A stretch of 64,000 nt of DNA from Brevibacillus brevis (GTDB lineage: Bacteria > Bacillota > Bacilli > Brevibacillales > Brevibacillaceae), in assembly GCF_900637055.1 (NCBI RefSeq), contig NZ_LR134338.1:1558001-1622000 (forward strand), given 5' to 3'. A program made the translations under genes and the position numbers. The notes beneath the pieces were generated by a model. It was given only the letters and a program-made list of their open reading frames with translations, had not been told where the DNA came from and ran no database searches. Each line of letters begins with the position of its first letter. Position 1 is the first letter of the stretch. Shown here in pieces: positions 59,601 to 64,000 of this stretch.

Positions 59601-61019
59601 ATGGTCAGAAAAATCAGCAGAATGCTCCTTTTGATGACGGCCATCGCCGTGAGCAGTTTCTTTCCGAGCCATATTTCTGCAAACGAATGGAAAAAACCAA
59701 CAGAAACAGAGACTGTTGACCACCTGAATGGGGCGATTCACCAAAAACAAGAATTTCGATTCCCAGATGGTGTCACGTATTGGGCCCATAAAATGACAGG
59801 TCAGCGCAATATGATGCCCTCCGTTTTCAGCATCCCGATACAGGGCAACAGTCAGAACATGATGTTCCGCTATCGAGCCTATGATGAGTCGAAGAAACCG
59901 TATTGGAAGGTTGTCACGCTTGATCAAGTCCAGACCCTTCCGCTTGCCTCTGGTTTTGTTGAGACAGAGGGCAGGTATATTTGGTTAGGCAAGCCCATTA
60001 CCTACGTGGATAAAGGCAGAGCCACGATTGAAGAAAAGCCGGCATTGGCGTTGCCAGTCGAAGTAAAACAGACGGCTTCTGGTGTCGAGCTTGTGATCAA
60101 GCTGCCGATAAAGGCAGGCTTTATCAGCGAAATGTGGGCGCTCGATTCGAGAGATCCCCTCGTTCCTTGGGGAGAGCAAGCGATTGACAGCGTCTGGATT
60201 AACTTGGACGTTACGGAAAAGGCAAAATGGCTGTACGATGGGTATTACTATCAAAGCCCTTCCACGTACGAGCCGACTTCGGAGTCTTCCTTTTGGCGGA
60301 TTCCCGAAAATTATGTCCTTCGCTCCTTTTTATATACAGGTGGAAGCAAAGCTGCCCGGGATATGGGCTATGTGATGCTGAAAGCGAGCCTGAAGCAGCA
60401 GGAGCCTGAGGGGTACTGGAAGACACAGCCGCGCTCTTTGTGGTTAAGTGGCGATTACGGGATACCAGAGGGCTTTTACGATACGAGATTCAACACAGGA
60501 GCGGCTGACCTGATGCTCCGGGGCTGTGATCAGTATCAAGAAAAGGACTTTTGTCAATCTGCCAAAAAATATGCCTCTTACTTTCACAATCACGCAGCCA
60601 TGAACCATTTTGTCATCGCTGGTGTACAGCAAGGGTGGCTGGTTTCCGACTACGCGACAGCAACGAATCCGATGATTCAGACACATGTTTCTTTGAATCA
60701 TCAGTTGGCGGAAATCAATTTTCTCTACAAAAGCTACCTGCAATTCGGGGACCGGACTGACAAAGATTTAGCGGATAGTATGCTCTACGGTGTCGTTAAT
60801 CTCGGAGCGCAGTGGATACTCGGAAATGGCGATTTGCATTACGCTTATTTTCCAGACGGGACATTCGGCAGGCCGGACTATCCTTTCTTGACCTACAATG
60901 ACTTGATCGAAACGCAGCGCTTGTACCGTCAGCTGCACGGGATGGATGAGATGACGCTTGCCATGTTGATTGACAGTAAATTGATGTGGATGCAGTTGAA
61001 TAATGTTCAGTATCGGTAA
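59601..61019 (+). CDS. Secreted protein of unrecognised family, alpha/alpha-barrel-like C-terminus
   Basis: A 472-residue exported protein with a signal peptide (MVRKISRMLLLMTAIAVSSF, cleavage near SANEW). The middle is beta-rich and aromatic (YYYQSPSTYEPTSESSFWRIPENY). From about 240 on, repeated helical segments (SKAARDMGYVMLKASLKQQ, GAADLMLRGCDQYQEK, HQLAEINFLYKSYLQFGDR) resemble the alpha/alpha toroid of polysaccharide-active enzymes such as lyases or uronyl epimerases. RSLWLSGDYGIPEGFYDTRFN could be an active-site loop. AGGGGGATGAC precedes the ATG. No confident family is named. Confidence 0.8.
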   Translation: MVRKISRMLLLMTAIAVSSFFPSHISANEWKKPTETETVDHLNGAIHQKQEFRFPDGVTYWAHKMTGQRNMMPSVFSIPIQGNSQNMMFRYRAYDESKKPYWKVVTLDQVQTLPLASGFVETEGRYIWLGKPITYVDKGRATIEEKPALALPVEVKQTASGVELVIKLPIKAGFISEMWALDSRDPLVPWGEQAIDSVWINLDVTEKAKWLYDGYYYQSPSTYEPTSESSFWRIPENYVLRSFLYTGGSKAARDMGYVMLKASLKQQEPEGYWKTQPRSLWLSGDYGIPEGFYDTRFNTGAADLMLRGCDQYQEKDFCQSAKKYASYFHNHAAMNHFVIAGVQQGWLVSDYATATNPMIQTHVSLNHQLAEINFLYKSYLQFGDRTDKDLADSMLYGVVNLGAQWILGNGDLHYAYFPDGTFGRPDYPFLTYNDLIETQRLYRQLHGMDEMTLAMLIDSKLMWMQLNNVQYR

Positions 61020-61087
61020 GAAAAAAGGCTGAATGGATATGGAATGAGACCCGTATGTTAATGGTGATCGAGTTGTGAAAAGAACCC

Positions 61088-61124
61088 AGCCGTTTCCCTG
61101 TAAGCTTCAGGGAAGCGGCTTCTT
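61088..61124. terminator. Terminator-like hairpin after the secreted protein gene
   Basis: AGCCGTTTCCCTG (61088-61100) pairs with CAGGGAAGCGGCT (61108-61120) with one G-T pair. Only TCTT follows on the plus strand. It could also serve the convergent IS remnant. Confidence 0.6.
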
Positions 61125-61126
61125 AA

Positions 61127-61393
61127 TCATGTGTTGCGCTTTTCAAAGGAGAGTAGTCTTCTCGTTTTTTTCAAATACGTTGATGCTCCCAATACAACGT
61201 CCCATTCTTTCGTACCACAAGCAGTGCATCGATACCGTTGACGCTTTACCGGTATCTCAATGACTTCATTATTGATGAGATCTTTGTATATTTGGTGTTT
61301 ATTATCAGATTTGTGAAAGTTCCCATTCCCACAATGAAAGCAAATGATAGGGGCAACAATTGTAAAATTGCATTCGTTGATAATGATTCTCAC
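61127..61393 (-). pseudogene. Insertion-sequence transposase remnant (zf-ISL3-like N-terminus)
   Basis: A fragment of about 88 residues, AT-rich, with the two CxxC pairs of a transposase zinc finger: CFHCGNGNFHKSD and RYRCTACG, separated by a VIEIPVKRQ segment that fits the zf-ISL3 layout. It ends soon after the second pair, with no catalytic DDE domain, so it is a truncated remnant. GTG at 61393 follows GGAAG. No inverted repeats were found. The family call rests on the finger pattern only. Confidence 0.45.
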
Positions 61394-61414
61394 CTTCCGG
61401 GATGTGTGTCGCAC

Positions 61415-61751
61415 AAAGTTGTAGTAGAAGTAGTGAAAAAGAATAAAGAATAAAGAAATTTATATTAGCACGACCATTTTAACAACGAAATATTGGTTAG
61501 TAAACTGCCCAGTTATGGAATAGCAAAGCCTAGACTAGCGGGACACTGTTCGATGTGATTGATCATAAAAAATTGCCGGTTTTCCCTCTCATAGGTGTGA
61601 CCGGCATACTTAACTAAAGTTGAGAGCATTCTGATCTATTTCCGCAAAGCAAACAAGGTCAAAAAGCTGACAGCCTCTCGCAGCTCTACGCTTAAGCGGC
61701 CTGCGATGTTATTTGTTAGTCCCTCTTTGGACTACTGCAGTTACTACTCGA
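61415..61751. other. AT-rich gap without a supported gene
   Basis: No frame with a ribosome site or recognisable product. It contains a GCCGG/CCGGC inverted repeat near 61576-61605 and the terminator hairpin of the germination operon at 61661-61685. Together with the transposase remnant it looks like decayed mobile DNA. Confidence 0.4.
61661..61685 (-). terminator. Terminator of the right-hand germination operon
   Basis: On the minus strand AGCTG and CAGCT (complement of 61681-61685 and 61665-61669) flank an 11-base loop, followed by TTTTT. Confidence 0.5.
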
Positions 61752-61964
61752 TTATTCCACTCCAAACAACGTTTGAGCGATCCAATCGATTGCATTTTGA
61801 GGGAGAGGAAATTCTATTTCCATAAATGTTAACACCGCAACAAAAAGATTGATGGCTGTGAACAATCCATAGATTACAAGTTCCTTTCTCATTGATTTAT
61901 GAATAAGTGTTGAAAGCTCCTTCATGCTGATTATAGTAAGAAAAACAACTGCTGCTAAGATCAT
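61752..61964 (-). CDS. Small two-helix protein, Ger D-subunit-like
   Basis: A 70-residue protein with two membrane helices (about 1-16 and 29-49) joined by a basic loop (HKSMRKEL) and ending NAIDWIAQTLFGVE. It starts inside the stop of the gerC gene (ATGA). Small two-helix D proteins of this size at the end of gerA-type operons modulate germinant receptor activity in Bacillus species; position, size and topology fit. Sequence similarity to named D subunits cannot be checked here. Confidence 0.7.
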   Translation of the reverse strand: MILAAVVFLTIISMKELSTLIHKSMRKELVIYGLFTAINLFVAVLTFMEIEFPLPQNAIDWIAQTLFGVE

Positions 61965-63139
61965 TGTTTATCCTTCATTTTTTGGCGTTGGATTAATGCG
62001 GTTCCTGTAATCTTGGTTTTTACGTCAACATGTACCTCTAAAGTGGGAAACACTCGATCCCAGTACTCTTTTAGATTTTTCCACTCTTTCGGATAGGCTC
62101 GGTGTATGACCTCTCCAAATCCGAACACATCTGCCTGTAAATCTTTTTGTGTCTTCTCCAGAGCGGCCTTTACCTCCGCTTCAATTTTTTCTTTTTTTAA
62201 TTTTTCCAGTTCTACTAAACTGGATGGATCAATTTCATCCTTCACACAGGCGCTTTCTGCGAGATTTCCGCTTTCCTTGATGCTAACGCGAATCACAAAT
62301 TTCCCTTGATTCTTTTCTGCTTTGATTTCAGAGTCGGCTTGAAACGTTTCAAAAGAAAGTTTCTCTTTTACTGTTTTACCTTCTGTATTCGGACATTTGG
62401 TAACAATGATCCCACTTTTTACCTCTCCTTTTATCCAAAGAAATCCACGTGTTTCTATCGGAGAAAGCTGGCCTGCGAGCTTATCTTTTTTAAATACGGC
62501 TGAACCTGATACATAAAAGCCTTGTTTACTGCCTTGATCTTGAACCAGGCGCACGATTGGCAAAAGAGCGCTGGCGGAACCATGGTAGACTCGCAAAAAA
62601 TCATTTAAATTCACTTTTATAGAAGTGGACGTAGCCTTATACCCTTCCAGAAGATTGTTAATAGATAGGGCCGGGATGATATCTGTTACTACATTTGTCT
62701 TGAGGAGGTCAACTGTTCGATGGGGAGTGACAGCAAGCAAAAAGTCCCTTCTTTCCTCAACATCCCGACCGAAATATTCCAGATAGGGACGAATTCCACG
62801 TTGTGCCGCTTCCTCATTAATAATGAGAACTTTGGTATGAGACCAAAACAGTCTTTTAGGAGAAGTATGGGTTGTCTTGCGAATAGCATCAAATAGGGTT
62901 TCTCCTGTTGAGGTGTAGGTGAAAAAGGTAGGGACATTCTTTCCTTCTTTGGATAATGCCGGGACATTCGCGGCTTGTACGGTTAGCAGATATCCTTGTT
63001 TGGACGAGTCAATTCCTGCCGCCAGTACAAAACCCAGGTCTTCAATCTCCCTGCGATTCCAACAGCCCGTTGCAAGGAAACTCAAACACAGGATGAGAAT
63101 CATGACAAGAATATTGCGGAACCGTTTGTGATGCATCAT
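61961..63139 (-). CDS. Ger(x)C family spore germination lipoprotein
   Basis: A 392-residue lipoprotein C subunit. The signal peptide ends in the lipobox LATGC (Cys26) and continues WNRREIEDLGFVLAAGID, a near-invariant Ger(x)C start. TFFTYTSTGETLFDAIRK, KRLFWSHTKVLIINEEAAQRGI and the C-terminal VFGFGEVIHRAYPKEWKNLKEYWDRVF complete the family pattern. It sits on the outer face of the inner spore membrane with A and B subunits. Its ATG overlaps the gerB stop (ATGA), after AAAAGGAAG. Confidence 0.95.
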   Translation of the reverse strand: MMHHKRFRNILVMILILCLSFLATGCWNRREIEDLGFVLAAGIDSSKQGYLLTVQAANVPALSKEGKNVPTFFTYTSTGETLFDAIRKTTHTSPKRLFWSHTKVLIINEEAAQRGIRPYLEYFGRDVEERRDFLLAVTPHRTVDLLKTNVVTDIIPALSINNLLEGYKATSTSIKVNLNDFLRVYHGSASALLPIVRLVQDQGSKQGFYVSGSAVFKKDKLAGQLSPIETRGFLWIKGEVKSGIIVTKCPNTEGKTVKEKLSFETFQADSEIKAEKNQGKFVIRVSIKESGNLAESACVKDEIDPSSLVELEKLKKEKIEAEVKAALEKTQKDLQADVFGFGEVIHRAYPKEWKNLKEYWDRVFPTLEVHVDVKTKITGTALIQRQKMKDKQ

Positions 63140-64000
63140 GATCGCTTCCTTTTCAGAAAAATGGTTGCGATGAGGAGCAGCATGGGGAGAATCGTACTAA
63201 TTGTCAATGCATAAACTCCCCAATACGTCGGCGATAGAAAGTGCTTAATGTCAGATATGCTGTCAAATGAAACATAGCTCAGGATCAGTGAAAGCACGCT
63301 CATAGGAATAATCAAAAATTTGTAAGATCTAAGGTGGAGCCACTGCCCCATGCCAATGACCCCCGCGTATAAATATATGCACATTTTCGTTAAAAGCAGG
63401 CTAATCCAAACTGCGACCATCATTGCTTCTATTCTTTCAAAAAAATTGGCAACTGATATCATGCGCACCAGTGAAAAAAAGGGCAATGTTAAATGAAGGG
63501 CTTCATCAGAGCCAAACACTCCGATTACAGCGATACTAATCAGGAGAAGAACTATAGTGTTAATCAGCACGGCAAACAGGCTGGATTTTAGGACATGTTC
63601 TTTATCCGAAACATAAGGATAGAGCATGAGGATTAAGATAATCTCGCCATGCCACGCCAACGGAACGACACTCCCCATTATCACAGGCATCCAACCATCT
63701 TCCAGCATGGGTAAAATGGCTTCTGTATGGATATCCTTTCTTACCAATATCAGAATCAACAGGATTGAGGCCAACGAAATGGGAAGCGTAATTGTATTTG
63801 AGCGCGTGATTGCTTCCAATCCTCTGTATACGGAAAAAATGACCGCAACGATAACAAAAACGATAAAAAATGAGACAGGTGTCTCAGGCATAAGCGCAGT
63901 ATTCAAAATTTCTGCGAACTGCCTTACGGTGATGATCGTCACATGGAGGAAAAACCATAGAAAGATGACAACCAATAAACTTCCAAGCCATTTTCCTAAG
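63136..64000 (-). CDS. GerB-family spore germination permease (5' end beyond window)
   Basis: The last 288 codons of a GerAB/GerKB-type integral membrane protein of the APC transporter superfamily; the frame is open to the right edge, so the N-terminal 70-80 residues are missing. LGKWLGS, LPISL-type helices, MPETPVSFFIVFVIVAV, SVVPLAWHGEIILILMLYPYV and the C-terminal basic tail KRKRS are typical. It recognises or transports germinant with its A and C partners. It overlaps gerC by ATGA. A gerA gene is expected off the right edge. Confidence 0.92.
   Translation of the reverse strand, partial: LGKWLGSLLVVIFLWFFLHVTIITVRQFAEILNTALMPETPVSFFIVFVIVAVIFSVYRGLEAITRSNTITLPISLASILLILILVRKDIHTEAILPMLEDGWMPVIMGSVVPLAWHGEIILILMLYPYVSDKEHVLKSSLFAVLINTIVLLLISIAVIGVFGSDEALHLTLPFFSLVRMISVANFFERIEAMMVAVWISLLLTKMCIYLYAGVIGMGQWLHLRSYKFLIIPMSVLSLILSYVSFDSISDIKHFLSPTYWGVYALTISTILPMLLLIATIFLKRKRS

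Noticed and set aside
61630..61730. Short minus-strand open stretch (NIAGRLSVELREAVSFLTLF)
   Set aside because: No start codon with a ribosome site and no upstream continuation; part of it forms the terminator hairpin of the germination operon.
1..64000. rRNA or tRNA genes
   Set aside because: I looked for tRNA-like CCA-ended cloverleaves and conserved rRNA cores and saw none, though a dedicated scan was not possible.

Overview
The window looks like chromosomal DNA of a spore-forming Firmicute of the Paenibacillaceae type, most probably Brevibacillus. Supporting signs are two separate spore-germinant-receptor loci cut by the window edges, a YheC/YheD spore-coat-associated protein, strong AGGAGG-type ribosome binding sites, many rho-independent terminators, and close similarity of most proteins to Bacillus families. 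The species name is inference. Most of the window is ordinary moderate-GC core DNA. Several AT-rich inserts stand out: 4.4-5.4 kb, 14.6-18.6 kb, 25.2-25.7 kb and 61.1-61.8 kb.

Layout. 0-4.4 kb: start of a gerA-type gene on the minus strand, then a bacterial dynamin (DynA-like) split into two overlapping genes. 4.5-6.1 kb: a PAAR-like (DUF4280) polymorphic toxin with a candidate immunity gene. 6.3-13.1 kb: a GNAT enzyme divergent from a MocR regulator, a Na+/proline symporter, a lipoprotein, a cold-shock protein, small membrane proteins and a second MocR regulator. 13.2-14.5 kb: thyA-dfrA. 14.6-18.6 kb: an AT-rich three-gene island (nuclease-like protein, small middle protein, Rad50-like ATPase) that looks like an ABC-three-component conflict system and is the best candidate for an unusual defence system here.

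18.9-28.2 kb: PHP phosphatase, M20 peptidase, YheC/D, alpha/beta hydrolase, citramalate synthase, a GNAT enzyme, an MmyB-like regulator divergent from a fabF-like ketosynthase. 28.3-29.1 kb: a decayed ECF sigma/DUF4179 pair whose intact paralogue lies at 44.5-46.1 kb. 29.2-35.9 kb: DUF1128 protein, U32 peptidase/RlhA-like protein, KinB-like sensor kinase, an unlisted 57-residue gene, an OppA lipoprotein and a TetR regulator. 36-44.4 kb: an ArgA-like acetyltransferase behind an ARG-box-like site, a transmembrane chemoreceptor, a RelQ-like alarmone synthetase with an exact 18-bp in-frame tandem duplication, PepV, a TetR-MFS pair sharing a 22-bp operator, and an M42 aminopeptidase.

46-61 kb: DEAD-box helicase, MerR-MFS pair, Lrp-LysE pair, a zinc-ribbon/HTH protein, an RsmF-like rRNA methyltransferase, a membrane protein with a soluble chemoreceptor, then a class I cyclic-di-GMP riboswitch (GEMM-I) in the leader of a yfmT-yfmS-like operon (aldehyde dehydrogenase and soluble chemoreceptor), a secreted M14 carboxypeptidase and an unrecognised secreted protein. 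61.1-64 kb: an insertion-sequence remnant and a second germinant receptor operon (B, C and a small D-like subunit) entering from the right edge. Signalling themes recur: three chemoreceptor-type proteins, an alarmone synthetase, a c-di-GMP switch, a sporulation-type kinase and ten regulators mostly paired with an adjacent efflux, transport or enzyme gene.
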